The notes under the pieces: generated by a model
Seen by the model: the letters and a program-made list of their open reading frames with translations, nothing else
Database searches by the model: none
Told to the model about the DNA's origin: nothing
Shown: positions 46,074 to 59,100 of the stretch, one piece after another
How positions within the stretch are numbered: the first letter of the stretch is position 1
Layout of the letters: every line of letters begins with the position of its first letter
Translations under genes and position numbers: made by a program
NCBI GenBank assembly: GCA_963978905.1
Contig: OZ022258.1
Location: 54,854,591 to 54,918,590, forward strand
Length of the DNA: 64,000 bases
Origin: Trichostrongylus colubriformis
Lineage: Eukaryota > Nematoda > Chromadorea > Rhabditida > Trichostrongylidae
Direction: 5' to 3'

Positions 46074-49000
46074 ATGATATTGCTGCTCATCTTGGTCAGC
46101 GGTGCCATAGCAGCCAGTGATAGAAAATGGACTACTGACGAAGGAATACAGATCGAAATCATCAAGAAGATTCCAGGTAATTTCGAATGAAAAATGAAAT
46201 TTAGAGCTGTTACAAGTATGCTGAGTTATGGGCAAAGCATGACTTTTGCATGGCGGACTGCGGCGAAAATCAGCAGCTATCCAAATTCAAGAAGTATAGA
46301 TCTTTTTGAGTTGATAAATCCACTTTTTAAACGCCATTCGCTCGGCGCGCCATCTATTCTGCTTTCTAGTCGTAGAGGCAGGTGATGAGTAGACCCGATA
46401 AGCATAAGACTCCGTTACTTCCAGAAATTAACAATTTTAGCGCAAATCGTTTTTTAGCAAGAAACGTAGTGCATGGCTCAATACAACTTTTTCGGACAGG
46501 AATCCTTGCTTTGTTAGATGTTCCTCCGAAGTGTTCGTCCCCTCCTTCGAAGCTTGAGAGATTCTAGGGATGGTTCTCTATTTTGCCATAGCACTAAAGT
46601 AGGTGGTGATTACTGTAGCAGCGTCACTGACACTTCGGAAGGCAGCAGCTCACTCGAGCATTTACAACAGATTCGAGGAAATTGGCAGTTTCTGGAATAA
46701 GATTTTAAATTTGTAGCGTACGATGATGTAAGGGTAGGGGTGAATAAATCCAGATCGCATGTTCAAACAACCACACTTTCAGATTCAAAATGCAAAATTC
46801 GGTCTGAGTTCGGTGACACACTGGAGCAGTTCTACAAATTATCAGATAAGGATGGAAAAGTCATCGGAAGCAATTTCGGTCAAAAACCGTGAGTTTAAAG
46901 GATTTTTCATCAATCATTGAAAAAGATGGTGAAATATCATGCTCTCGATACTCAGGGATTCCCTCTTTGGAAAGGGAATTGGGGTGTGGATGTTCAGTGA
47001 GGAAGGTATGCTACAGTGGTGTGTTCATCTCTTCACTGGGACGGATATTCAGTGCTTGGGGGTCGATTAGAATTTCAAGCAGAAATGTACGCAGGTGCTC
47101 TTATGGGGTATAGGGTGTTAAGGTGGTAAGTAGAGAATTTTTAAATAAGTACGGAATTTACGAACACAGTGAAATGTCGTCCTAAAGTATGTTTACGGAA
47201 ATGGTCATTACCCAACGAGATTATACCTTGTGGACGTAGTAGGTGTAAAGTTGGTGTTGCGAAACATAGCTGACTGAAGACGAACAAGCAGGCTACTGCA
47301 TCACTGTGGATAAAATTCACCCCAATCCTTCAGATTCACATTTGTTCTCGGACGAGGTGAAGTTATCCGCGGCATGGATATCGCCATGGAAGGAATGTGT
47401 GTCGGCGAACAGCGCAAGGTCCGTTCTCTTCTTCCCATAAGTTTACACGAAAATGCGCTGCTCTTTTTTCCTGCGTGGTTTATTATTCATTGTTTCCGCT
47501 CTTCAACTGTTCTGTCTAAAAATACTGCTACACATGTGGGTTCAAAAGTCACCACTCATTTTTAGGGCAATCAAGTGTTTTAATTGGTTGATGTCTGTAC
47601 CTAATTATTTTCAGGTGGTCATCCCGCCCGAGGAAGGTTTTGATGAGAACGACGAAACCACTGTAGACGTGAGTATAAGTCTGTGTTATTATCCGATTTT
47701 TTCGATAACTCGTGGCTCGAGGCGCATGCGAGATTAGCGTTTCACCTACAACCCGGCATCGTTAGTGTGAGTGGATGTTTTCTGCTGGCAGAAAACTATC
47801 AAAAACCCTGGAAATAGGACCTCCTTCCATCGTTGACTCGGAAAGGAGAAGGGATTTGTTGGCGAAAGGGGACACACCTAAATAAGCGGGGCTGTTGAAA
47901 AATGAGAAAGCCGACCTCATAAAACCCTGTGCGCTTCTCTTCATTGGAGATCCAACCACACATGGTCATCCTGGACCCGCAATTTTCATTTTGATGACTC
48001 GCTTTGCGGGTTCTCATAACACACATCACCCATATCGCTGTTTTTGAAGCCACAGCTGTCGATCATCCGATTAGTCAACTTACCGTATTGGATCAGCATA
48101 TCCTTGGGTAACTATCAAAGTTGACCCTCGTGGTGTCGCCACGGTGCTATCACACATGAACCCGAGCTAGCTACGTGCACCCAAGCTAAATGATACACCT
48201 GGCGCAACGAATGAATGTAGAGCAGCTCACTACCTGGGTGACGGTTGGGACACACGGTCTAGGGCCGTCACGTCAAGCGATGACCATGCCAATCCCTTTG
48301 ACGTGTTTCTGTGGCAGTTTTTCCCAGAGATATTTTGTTGTGAGACTGCATCACGGTCCCAAAGAAGTTTGGTGGTTCTTTCGTCTCATATACTCTCATT
48401 GTGTTATAGATTTATCTCATTGTGTTATAGATTTATTTTACTAAGCTATACAACATGCAATAAACCATATTACGACACGCACATGTTACTGTCTATTTTT
48501 CTCCTACAATTACATTACTATAGCTCATTTCCCTCGTTTCCCTTTCCTTCTTTCCATAATTTCTCCTCTCCTAATGTGGGTCCGCGAGGGGAAGGAAGAA
48601 TTGCCTTGCGCCCTCTTTCCGCTACCGCCTGTTACCGGAACCGAGTAAAGCGACCCACTGAGCACGCCGTCATGCCGGATTACTAGGAGAGCCGCCCGCT
48701 CGGCTGAGCTCTTCCCTCTTTTCTGAACCCTGTTGGAGGCCCCGCCTCCAATTTATCCTCGGCGCTGATATGTTATCGATGAGTCATCTGAACTCCGTTT
48801 CACGACAAAGCAAGTGGAACACTGTACGAATACTAAAATTAGAAGAGGGTGTGATATATGACATTAATCAATTCTATCCTCTCAGAAGTAGTGGAGCTTT
48901 ATCAGATTTTCTCTCGGTTCGACAATTCACCTTTTTCCAAGTATTATGTAGTGGTGGCATCACCCATTCACAAATACCGCCCAATAGATCAATAGATACC

Positions 49001-50657
49001 GAGGATAAAATTTACATGAACAAACCGTGACAGGCCTAAAAGCCACAGACTGTCACAGGGTCGCGGGCCGAGATCAAAATTCGTGTGTCCCACCTACACC
49101 TTTCGGTACCCTTGTGGTCGCGCTGCGCATCCACACAGTGCACCATGTCAGATAATTATTTTGCCCTCGTTTACGTAACGTATGAAAAGCCTGATGTAAC
49201 TTCAGAAGGATGAGACACTGTACTATTTCGTCGAACTAAAGAGCCTATTCCGACCAAACCCAGGAGATAAATGGATCACTGATGAAGGAGTCCATATCAT
49301 TGTGAGTTCATCGCTTTCTGGAAGGTATCCCAATTCTGAAATATCGTTTGTTTTCACTAAACAAACGTCGTTTTTTCTAGGTCACGCACGAAATCCCAGA
49401 AGAGGATTGCGTTAAGGCAGAAGAGGGTGACACCTTACACCAACATTACACCCTTCACCTTGAAGATGGAAGTTTCGTTGATTCGAGCTGGAGTCGAGCA
49501 AAACCATTCATTTTCAAATGGAAGAGGAATCAGGTTAGTGACTGAGTGCTCACAGGGAGGGCTTTCCAACATTTTGTACGAAAAAAAGCGTGATATTACA
49601 AATGCCAGCACACCTTTCCTTTGCTGTGTGACACATTTCTCCAAATCATTTTCATATTTTTCTTTATTATTTGTCACTTTTTACTTCCTATGAAGGTGTT
49701 GTGTCCTAAGTTATAGCAAGCGTTGCCACCGCTGCGCTTCAGCTGAGGCTAAAAAATATGAAAAATCCTCAGTGAGACGAATTTTGGAAGGGTGCAGGAC
49801 TGTACAACGCCTTTAAACTCTCTATATTCTGGACTCTCTATGATGGTGGCATGACTCATCTTGAAGAGACTAATCTAACGCTCTATTACTCATAAAGCAA
49901 AGAACCTGAGAAGCCAAGATGAATTTTCCAGGTGATCGCTGGAATGGAGATCGGTATGGAAGGCATGTGCGAGGGAGAACGAAGAAAACTAGTGATTCCA
50001 CCGGAACTCGGTAAGTATAGGTAATTTCCCTGAAATGTTTTTAAAAACCAGCTTTCAATGGGGTATACACTTTCATAAAAGGCGTTACGTATGGTAGTCG
50101 CCTTTAGAAAGAGGAACAGTATATTAACTGTGAACAAAGCGAGCTCAAGCAAAAGGTGGGTGGCGCGTTCTGTGTAAAAGCTCCCTGACACGGAGACCAG
50201 CTAACGCATCCTGGCTGGGCTCATCACGTCACGCACTGCTCACCGCCTTCACACATCACAGGCTCGCGGTGCATCGATCGATGGAACGTTTGGGTGAGGC
50301 GCCGTAAAACAGGTCCATATAATCTACGTGAACAAGGGGTTTCCATATCTGATTCTATCCAAAGCTTACTTAGAAACTTTGTTTTAATCTCCAATGGACC
50401 TCGAAGGCAGTTGACCTTCTCCTTTTGAATCCTCTAAAAGAGAGCTTTTTGACAAATGAACAATCTATAATGAGACACTTTCTAAAAGCTAGCTCAAAAT
50501 TTGAAATCTCGTCTCAAATTCTATGTCTTTTCAAGTCATTCCTACTATTTCAGCATACGGTGAGAAAGGGCGAGCACCTCGCATACCACCTAATGCGCCG
50601 CTTCATTTCGAGATAGTTCTCGAGAAAATCATCAGAGAAGAAAAGACGGAACTTTAA
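46074..50657 (+). CDS. ER FKBP-type peptidyl-prolyl isomerase, two FKBP domains
   Basis: Secretory-pathway prolyl cis-trans isomerase, similar in length and layout to C. elegans FKB-3/4/5. Eight exons in phase: 46074-46176, 46783-46888, 47334-47418, 47615-47668, 49206-49301, 49381-49533, 49932-50010, 50554-50657; 259 residues. An N-terminal signal peptide ([15 protein letters not shown]) is followed by two FKBP domains and the C-terminus REEKTEL, a KDEL-like ER retrieval signal. Domain 1 keeps [15 protein letters not shown] but has Gly for the FKBP12 Asp37 and Met for Trp59, so its activity is doubtful. Domain 2 keeps the Tyr26, Asp37, Tyr82 (AYGEKG) and Phe99 equivalents, has Met for Trp59, and has [11 protein letters not shown] where LG is usual. 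The third intron starts with GTCCGT. AATAAA lies about 200 bp after the stop. Confidence 0.94.
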
Positions 50658-51220
50658 GTAGATAGTTCTAAGGAAACAGGTATTCATGTCTGTGATAGAG
50701 TGCTTATTATTCCTGCCATAAAATATTTTTTACGACACTGTCGCTTACACTGTTACTATTTTTACTCTTCCGTTTTTACTTTCTTTACTGAAGCATTCTT
50801 TGATGTTATTTTTTCCTTAGTTTTCGCTATGCACTTCTTGACACAAGAGTAAGTAAATAAATGAGTTCAGTGGTTAATGAACTGAAACTGTATTCCCATA
50901 AATCAGTTCCAACACAGGTAGGTTGTTCGGAATTACTCGGACTTATTAGCTACCTACGGACGCTCACAGACGACTCAGTGGCTGAAGAGGATCGCACGGT
51001 GTCGTTGTCAAGGCCCATATGTATGTCGGTTTCTTCCTTCCTTACAAAAGTTATGAGCACCTTCTGACGCCTCCATCTTTCGTTACAGTTGCATGAGACG
51101 GACTTGCATCAAAAACCAGGAGTGCTCCCATTTCTGCACTAGGGGAGTGCTGGTGGAAAAATCGACCCGCTATAATGTCCTGTATGGCAAGAGGTGTTTA
51201 GATATTTCATTATTAGGTAT

Positions 51221-51763
51221 TTAATATGAGGTTTTAGCGGAAAAACAAGAGGGGAACACACTGAAACGACGGATTTCCACAGGTGAGGATATGTCCATGG
51301 TAAAAGGCCTGTTGTACAGGCGCCCTACTACGTCGACCAAGGGCAACAGCGCTGAATTACAATTGCTGACATGACCCAGTGAAGCTAAGGTGAGACTATG
51401 CACCCATAGACCACTCAAAATGTGCAAAATGACACCAGCCGGTGGTGATCCCTGGGAGGAGAATGCTTCCATGGCTGAGCTTGTCGAAATTGTTTTCGAC
51501 AACTCTTCATTCACTCTTGTGTCAAAATTTTTAGATAAGTTTTTCTGGAGTTGAGTGTTAGTGCTCGTTATTGCTCCAGAGAAGGTAGCAAATTTTGGGT
51601 TATGAGAGCAAGCAGCAAGCTTTTTCATGCACGAGCGACAATACTGTGCGGTCTCACGTACACTCCCCGACAAGCTGGCGTGGCACGGAAAAAAGCACAG
51701 AACTTTGTTTGCAGATGATTCATGTGCGCTCTGGAATTCATCGGGTGTATAGGAGAATGTCAT
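51221..51763 (-). other. long uninterrupted frame, unknown
   Basis: 180 codons on the minus strand, the longest plain frame after the nested-gene exon. It contains a Cys-rich start (CFFPCHASL, QYCRSCMKKLAACSHNPKF) and a leucine/valine-rich end (LLPLVDVVGRLYNRPFTMDI). No intron or family signal was recognised. It could be a repeat-derived frame, a single-exon gene or chance. Confidence 0.3.
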
Positions 51764-51959
51764 AAATTGTTTGCAAGCGATTCGACTAGCTACTTGCTTG
51801 TCGAAAAATATGCGTGAAGAAGAATTGGCTGAATGAATAGGGGCAATTTTGACAACGAATCAGATAAGTTCATCATCATCATGTCCAATCAGAGAAAGCC
51901 TTTCATGCTTTTTCACTTATTTCAATTGTGAAAAAGATTGTTTCAAGGATATACTCATC

Positions 51960-52217
51960 CCACAATCGATATCTAAAGCCACGTATGCCCATAATATAAG
52001 GAGAGTCAATAATTTTTCTGTTGGGATGCGCCATGCATTCTAGTTCCCCTGAGAACCATGATGGCAGGTTAATGCGATTTGGCGCACACAATGACTTGCG
52101 GGATGTACAGCCGATGTACAAGTCAGTAATGTTATCCTCCCAGACGAGAGTGGTACCAGTTCGCCTATCCCGCAGCAATGTAAGGCTTGGTTGGCCTAAT
52201 CGGGTGTTAATGTACAA
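51960..52217 (-). repeat. SINE-like repeat, second copy
   Basis: Reverse-strand copy of the body at 31821-32050: ACTCTCGTCTGGGAGGATAA, CTTGTACATCGGCTGTACATCC, CGCAAGTCATTGTGTGCGCC, GGGGAACTAGAATGCATGGC. The head with the promoter-like box is missing or diverged. Confidence 0.6.
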
Positions 52218-54214
52218 TTTGATACCCGCAACATGGGATTGGGAGTGAGCGCACCTGTCACTACATCATTTTCGCCTACCTATAACATATCAACTGGTAA
52301 ATATCAAGTAATAAATTAGAAGTAAATACCCCGGAACTTACTAGATCACTTCTAGCATCATGGCTCATGGATGTTTTGTGCTTTGAGTGATATTTGAAAT
52401 GGTGGAACAGCGATGATGGAAAAATGGAGCGTACGTAAGAACTTTCGAATTGGGTCATGGCGCGAAAAATGCCGTGCTGCTTTTATTATGAAAATGTCCG
52501 CGTGCGAAAGGGCGTGGTCGTCGCGAGCTCCGCTGATCTGCTCAAATTTATTTCTCTGGAGGAGTGTCGTAGATAGTCCAGAGGCAAAAGGCCTCACGTT
52601 GCATTTGCATTGCATGAAATCGGTTCCCTTCTAATACAACGACTGGAGCTTTCTACAGCAATGACCATCGCACTGATTTTCCAAGATGGAAGGGTTCACT
52701 TTTTTCCAGTCTGAAAATCTACAGCAGTTCACTGTGTGCATCTGATAAACACCCAAATGTGTCGAATAAATTCGAATTGTTGATGTGTGCATGACGAAAT
52801 TCGGAAAATTAAACTTCATTCCATGGCAGATCAGGAGGTACAAATGCCATAAAATAAAACCAATAAAAAGTGGAATTATCTATCATTGAAATCTAGGAGC
52901 TTACTCAACGATCACCCATTTAAGTGCCTATAATCTGAAGCAGTCTCCTACATTAGTGAATCTTTGGCATTTCACAGTGAAGAGCTGTGGCATCTCATCA
53001 GTTTGTATTTATGCTAATTAAAGATCAAGTAATAAAAACAACTCTCCAAACGACTAAGAAAAATTGGGTAGCAATTCACAGTCTAATCTACGAGAGAATG
53101 TAGCTTCTACTCCTTTCTTTTCCTTCTCTTGCTGCCCTTCTGGAGCACGGAATGATGAAAACAAACCACAGTATTGAGACTCGAACACAGGACTTCTAAT
53201 TTTTCCTGGAATAGCTGTCATCAAGTAATTTCAAAATATTTGAAAGAGTTTTCTTTTTTTCAATGGAAATCAACTCTACGAAGAACTTACAACTATACAA
53301 ATGTAATGGTAGTGAAAATGCCAAAGCTCACTCGACATGTGTAGGCGTTCTCTGACGTGAGCGTGGACCCATTCCGTACTGAAATTGATTGACAAGTTTA
53401 CTTAAAAAATGGTTAAACGATGGGGAGTTTCACAAGAGTCTTGCTCTAAGCTCAGGTGCGGGTGGGGTGTTGCCCATCAGACTAAGAAGCTTGAGCGAAT
53501 TGTAAAATGATTTTCTTGAAGCACAGTTTGTGGGATGCTGGCGCACTGCTATGACGTCATATGAATTTTTTTCGAAATATTATATTTCGGTATACCCCAG
53601 GACTTGCAGTTCAGCCTGCTATTCTTTTATCTTCTGTTCCGTATCTAAACCCTGATTGAAAAGTTTATGGAAATAAGTTTTCAGAGAGAAAGGGCCTGAA
53701 ATCGGACCTTAATAGATTAAGTAAAGGCTGAACAAAGCATTACGTCTGAGGAATAACAACGCTTCTAAAAAAGATCCAGTTAACGTTAGATAACCATAGA
53801 ATGGCCTTCGTCTGCTCATCAACGATCGGCTATTCCCGTGGTGTCAACCGCCAGTACGTAGATACTCCCCTCCTGTGGACTAAATAAGCGGACCTGTATA
53901 AATGGTCGGTCGCTGCTCTCGTGCTCAGCGCCGCCTTTTAGCCGAAGAGTTTCACCGTTCGCTTTCAGATGAGCTTCGGGAGTCAGCAAGAGTGTAAGGG
54001 CGGAATCATGCGCATCCCATTGACGTCACCCATAAACGTTGCTCGTCGGCGGGGAAATGGTATACGAGCCAAAATAATTGCGCTGGCCTCTTGACCTTGG
54101 ATGCACAAACTTTACCGACTACACATATTGCTGAGATTCACGAATATCGTGAGTGTTAAAGCCATTATTCAAAAATATATTCAAAAATAAACAATTGTTA
54201 GCGAAGAAACCATG

Positions 54215-54355
54215 TTTAGAAAGATTTTAGGGGGGGGGGGGTAGAAGCAAAGAAATAGTTCAACCTCCGTTTTGCACCGGCCCTTGGACGGAGGCTAAAC
54301 CTAAAGATAACCTCCCTCTGTGCTCATCAGTAAGGGAAGGGAGGTAGGCATGTTT
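54215..54355. repeat. interspersed repeat shared with 27885-28015
   Basis: Starts with a run of 13 G and carries TTCAACCTCCGTTTTGC and GATAACCTCCCTCTGTGCTC, then GGGAGGTAGGCA. Confidence 0.6.
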
Positions 54356-54784
54356 TATGTAATATTTAAGTTAATCCGAGCATAAAGAAAAGAAGCAGGT
54401 ACAATATTATTATTATTACAGGAGTCATTATTCAAAACTTGAGGAATACCTATCTATAATACTACCAGCCAGCTAACCATGTGTCGCTTACTTTTATAAC
54501 TCTTATTCTTGTAGTTACAAATAGGAAGAGTGATCCTCCTATTCAGCTGAGAAAGAGGGAAAAGTACTATTGTAACTGAATGGGTTGCTCCTGTTTAACA
54601 CGGTAGCTGTGTATTTTCAAGGCGTGCAAAAACAATGAAGAACTAAAACCCAAGCAAAATGTGCTCTGCCCTTAGAGTTAGTCCAAGCGCCCAAGCTAAT
54701 TTGCCAGAGTAATATAAGCCAGAGGCTACACCCTATATCTTCACCTTCTTTCAACCTATACTTTCGTAAGTGCTATCGCAAGGA

Positions 54785-54965
54785 GGGGGGGGGGCATCTT
54801 ATAGGAAGTTGACTATCTTAGCATCTCGAAGGGATCATTGAGGGGTCAATCTGTATATTCATGCGTATATTTTTGCCTAAGCCCTAGTGGAAAAAAGGAG
54901 TTCCTTTCCCCTCTAGGCTTAGGTCAAATCATGTCCATATGAAATGCCCCACCCCCATTGCGATA
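54785..54965. repeat. repeat with poly-G start and GCCCCACCCCC end
   Basis: Roughly palindromic: GGGGGGCATCTTATA at the left and ATGAAATGCCCCACCCCC at the right, with CCTAAGCCCTAG...CTAGGCTTAGG in the middle. Related to 11390-11560. Confidence 0.5.
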
Positions 54966-55044
54966 ACACCCTTCGTATTCATAGAATAGAGAGAAAATTA
55001 AAAATAGAAAGAAAATAATATAGGATGAATCAAATATGACACAC

Positions 55045-55197
55045 CTTGGCGAACACAGTCGAGTCGTCATCTTTGCTCACGCAGCACCACAGAATACATG
55101 TGACAGAAATGATAAAGACAATTGAGAAGAAGCTCAACCATACAGCTACCACTCCGAAATAGTCAATGGCATTGAGCTGCTGCTTGAGGTCGACCAT
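55045..55197 (-). CDS. short single-pass membrane protein, exon 1
   Basis: A 51-codon exon from ATG to a GTGTGT donor. A short charged N-terminus (MVDLKQQLNAIDYFG) is followed by one hydrophobic helix (VVAVWLSFFSIVFIISVTCI), a cysteine-rich juxtamembrane segment (LWCCVS) and an acidic tail (KDDDSTVFAK). Reading through the donor gives four more residues and a stop, so it could also be a 55-aa peptide. A plus-strand paralogue lies at 61292. A possible next exon (phase 0, LNRRITLPICNYK...) lies near 54.5 kb but is weak. No family recognised. Confidence 0.55.
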
Positions 55198-55859
55198 TTC
55201 TGAAATTCAGCAGATGTCCACCGTGACTATAAGGGCTCCCATGACATGCAGAACGAGGAGGGAAGGCGCTTATATCACTACCAACTAAAAAATCAATGCT
55301 GGTTACTTTATGTCAGGTTTACACCCAAATGCAAGGTGTCAATATAGGTATGACTTTGGATCCACAACATGCGTGGTTGAGAATGAGTGAGCATATCGAT
55401 TCTGTAGTGGGAATATATCGATTCTTCGCCGTAGTTTCAAACTGAAGTAGGATAGAAAAAAAGGCAAAAAAGTAATTCAGAGGAATGTGTTAAGTGAAAT
55501 TTTTAATGGAATCTTTGGCCACGGGTAGCGCTTCGGTGAGGTGATCATACAGATTCTGCAATGCTAGCTTCACTCCGGAAGATCTCCAAATGGGCCATAG
55601 AAAATGAAGGGATTAGGGAGATAGGATAGGGGCAAGTGGTTTCAGCTGACGACTGACACTGAGATTATTACAATAATTCTTCACAAATCAAAGGAAATGG
55701 TAGTGATATACGAAGAAATTATTAGATTTTATTACTATGTTATTTTTGAGTGTCTATCAGATAGTATATGTATTTATGTCTAAGAGGAAAATATTATATT
55801 AATGGCTAAATATTGCGTTCAACAGACACAATTACACAAATCAACAGATACATTGTATT

Positions 55860-56130
55860 TCTTTTGTATGCCAACACGAGGTTAGAAGTGGAACCTTTAT
55901 TGGCCTAACGTTTCGACCTTCTCGTCTTCTTCAGAGGCCCAAGATTCCACCAACGGAGCAGCAGCTCACGCCTCAATCACATGTGTCAGTAAAGGCGAAA
56001 GGTAAAGTAAAGGTGACACATGTGACTGAGGCGTGAGCTGCTGCTCCACTGGTGGAATCGTGGGCCTCCGAAGAAGACGAGAAGGTCGAAACGTTAGGGC
56101 AGTAAAGGTTCCACTTCGAACCTCGTGTTG
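55860..56130. repeat. fold-back element with ~120-bp arms
   Basis: Near-perfect palindrome: TTTGTATGCCAACACGAGGT and CGTTTCGACCTTCTCGTCTT on the left recur inverted on the right (AAGACGAGAAGGTCGAAACG, ACCTCGTGTTGGCATACAAA). The centre is a short GTAAAGG stretch. Confidence 0.85.
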
Positions 56131-59100
56131 GCATACAAAAGAAATACAATCGACAACTATACCGAGGTTTCAACAAGGGAGAACATGGGAGCTATTCAAC
56201 AGATACAGTTAAGCGTAACAGAGAGAATAGCCCATTGGGAAGCGATCTATAGGCAAGCTCAATTATACATTCACGAGCCGAATATTCCACTAGCATCCGT
56301 GCTGAATTCATTAATAATTTTTTCTCGATCTATCAAACGATGATAAGTCAATCCGGATTCTGGTTTCGAAGTCTAATACATGAATGCTAAAAAGCTGTGG
56401 GTGTGCGAAAAACGAAATATGTGACTACAGCTTTCTAACTGCTGCCCTAACTCTCTGATTGCTTGAACACTTACCTGACAGGAACGCTAAGAGTAGGCAA
56501 AAATTTCAGAGTAGCAGCGAATTTCAAAAATTTTTCTCATGAAGTTGATCTAATCCTTTTCAATAATATCGAAATTCTTGCGAATAAAAATTAGCAAAAG
56601 TATCTCACACTGGAACGATAGCAGAGGTCTGAAAAAGGTTTTAGGGTTTATGGTAAAGATAAGCATAGAAGGTGCTCGTTGTATGTATCTAGTAATTTAA
56701 TGCAGTAAAACGTTATAGTCGTGAGTTAGCCCTTGCAGTGGGTTGGATAGTTAGTTTTCCAAAATAAAATATTATGGGAAGTCGCTATCAGGTGGTATCA
56801 GCTGAAATACAGGAGTTCTAGTATAAACTTTTCTTGTCCCTGAAACATATGAGAAAGACGAATCGAGCGCAGCATCTTCTTCGGAAGGAAGATGAAGATG
56901 CTACTTTATTCACAAAATTTTTCAAAAAAAAACGCTTTCTACCCTCGAAATCTGAACCAAACTTTTTGCAGATTTTTATGAACAAACAAAGTTTGAAAGT
57001 TTAATGAGGTTCCAAAATAAACTCGGAAAGGAAAAGCTATGAATACTATTTATACAGGGGCTTGTGTCGCTTACGAGCTTCCTTTCCATGCCTTCAGACT
57101 TCTCGCAATTGGCTTGATATTTTCCAAGAAATTCCTTCACTCACTGGCTCCTCCTCTATGGGTTCCGGAATAGATAGCAGTCAAGCAAATTGTAGAGAAA
57201 CTTGTGGGATTAAGTACTACCATCACAGCAAGCCCTGATTGTTTTACTCATAAAAAGCTCTGTTTCAGAATATAGAAACACAAATTCGCCGGCCAACCAT
57301 TCGCAAAAATCCATTTTTGGTAGAAACGCTGGAGATTTATCGGTTGCTTGAAGGAGCGGGAAAAGTTGAAGAAGTGCGATGGAGGTATTGAAAATGAAGT
57401 TCGATGAGACAATGATGAAGCGCAGATGTTTGCCGAGGACTACGAAGCTCCGAGCCCACGAACAAATACACAGAGTGAGGCCGAAAGGTCCCCGAAATCG
57501 ATAAAAGCTGCAGTGGAGAGAGAGGGCAGCCGCCGTTGCTTGCAGAGGCTCGGCAAAGCAAAGCTTAACCTTGCCTACGGCTCACGCAGTTTCTACTAGC
57601 TATTCTGGAACAGATATCTGGAACATTCCAGAAGCTCAGTGGAAAGACATGTGGGACTGTAACTGTCATTTATATGTGAAATTGAATGGCTGAATTATGT
57701 TGGAACTCTCCATCGCATTGTACTCTAAACGAGTGCATGAAGGGTACCTTGAGAAAACTTCTACTTTTCCTCTACTGAAATTCACTTTCTATTCTTTTAG
57801 TGAATAGATTTCCTTTTCGTGATACGCCGTGCCTTTTAGCTCCAATCAGAATCGTGGTGACAGGTGAACAGAAGAAACAGCTTGACCCATGCAATTCCTT
57901 GAAAATAGACTCCCTGTAAAAATAATCGAATTAATGAAGATAAAGAAGTAGAATGAAAATGACTGAATTAATTCTTTGTGATAAGTAGACTAGTTGGTGT
58001 ATAAATCAATGCCTTTATCCACCGAGACTGCTCTGGTACCTGTCCCTGAAATAGTGAATTTACTTTAACAACAGGGCACTGCCAACAAAATAAATAAACG
58101 ACATGTGACAGCGCGCCAGCATAGTCGAATAAAAATTATTCATGCAATATATAATGTGTCATTGAATAAATTCAACTATAGCCTTTTATTACGAGGCTAT
58201 CGCGAGATATGACAGCTGCCTTTTTTTCAAAGGGAAACACGTAGGGCGAAGGAATCAATCAAAACCATTATTTATTTCTAAAAAGAGAGCGTACTGGCAT
58301 GGGCTCTTGGTTGGGCCATGCACTACACTCCAAACCAGGATTTCAGTAATTTGAATTCGTGGTTACCTTCATTTAGGTTCTAAGTAGTGGGATAAGAAAG
58401 GACCAGGCATTACTGTACCTTTTGTGAAGAGCCATGCAAATGCAATAGGCCTCCTTAGCGTCTGCGGAGGCAATTTCATGGGTCGATACGTTTTTGACGC
58501 CTCTCACGTGTACAGCACCTATGTGTCAAACTCAGAGATATGCAGGGTTTGATGGAGCGGCCAGGTATAAGTGAGGATTTGATCCCTTTCCCATGACAGC
58601 GGGAGCAATGCCTGCTGTCAATACACCACTTCTTCAAGGTTTACAGAGATGTGCAAGCAAGGTGTAACATAGATTGAGGGAATCTTTATTGGGGGTAGGG
58701 TATCTTGGCATTTAGAGAGGACTCGGTTTTTATGTTCTCGTGTAAGGTAGCAATGGTGGTGATGCCCTACTAGAAACATACCAACCAAATACATTGATCG
58801 TCGATTGCCAAATGAGTTGAGAAAAGGGATTTATAAATGGAGAAAGGTGACTGAGTAATTCCGTAGATGAAACTCGGTACTGACTCCTGCCCTGGTCAAT
58901 CATGGCTCCAAGGACGGTGAATTGGTTTTAGACTTGTTTGAGCGGATATAAACACCATCTTTCACATGACATGACCCTTGCGAGTCATTGTATAGTTCCA
59001 GATGCTATCTCGATGCAGAGTTTGAGCCTATCTAATACGTGGCGCATCCCATATATCGACTGCTTTATCCGTTACAGCACGTGTTCTTTACTTATGCGGA

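Larger units (their letters stand above)
50658..55044. other. 4.4-kb stretch after the FKBP gene
   Basis: Holds a 180-codon open frame (51763-51221), a SINE-like copy (51960-52217) and repeat blocks at 54215 and 54785. Nothing is recognised between about 52.3 and 54.2 kb. Confidence 0.45.
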
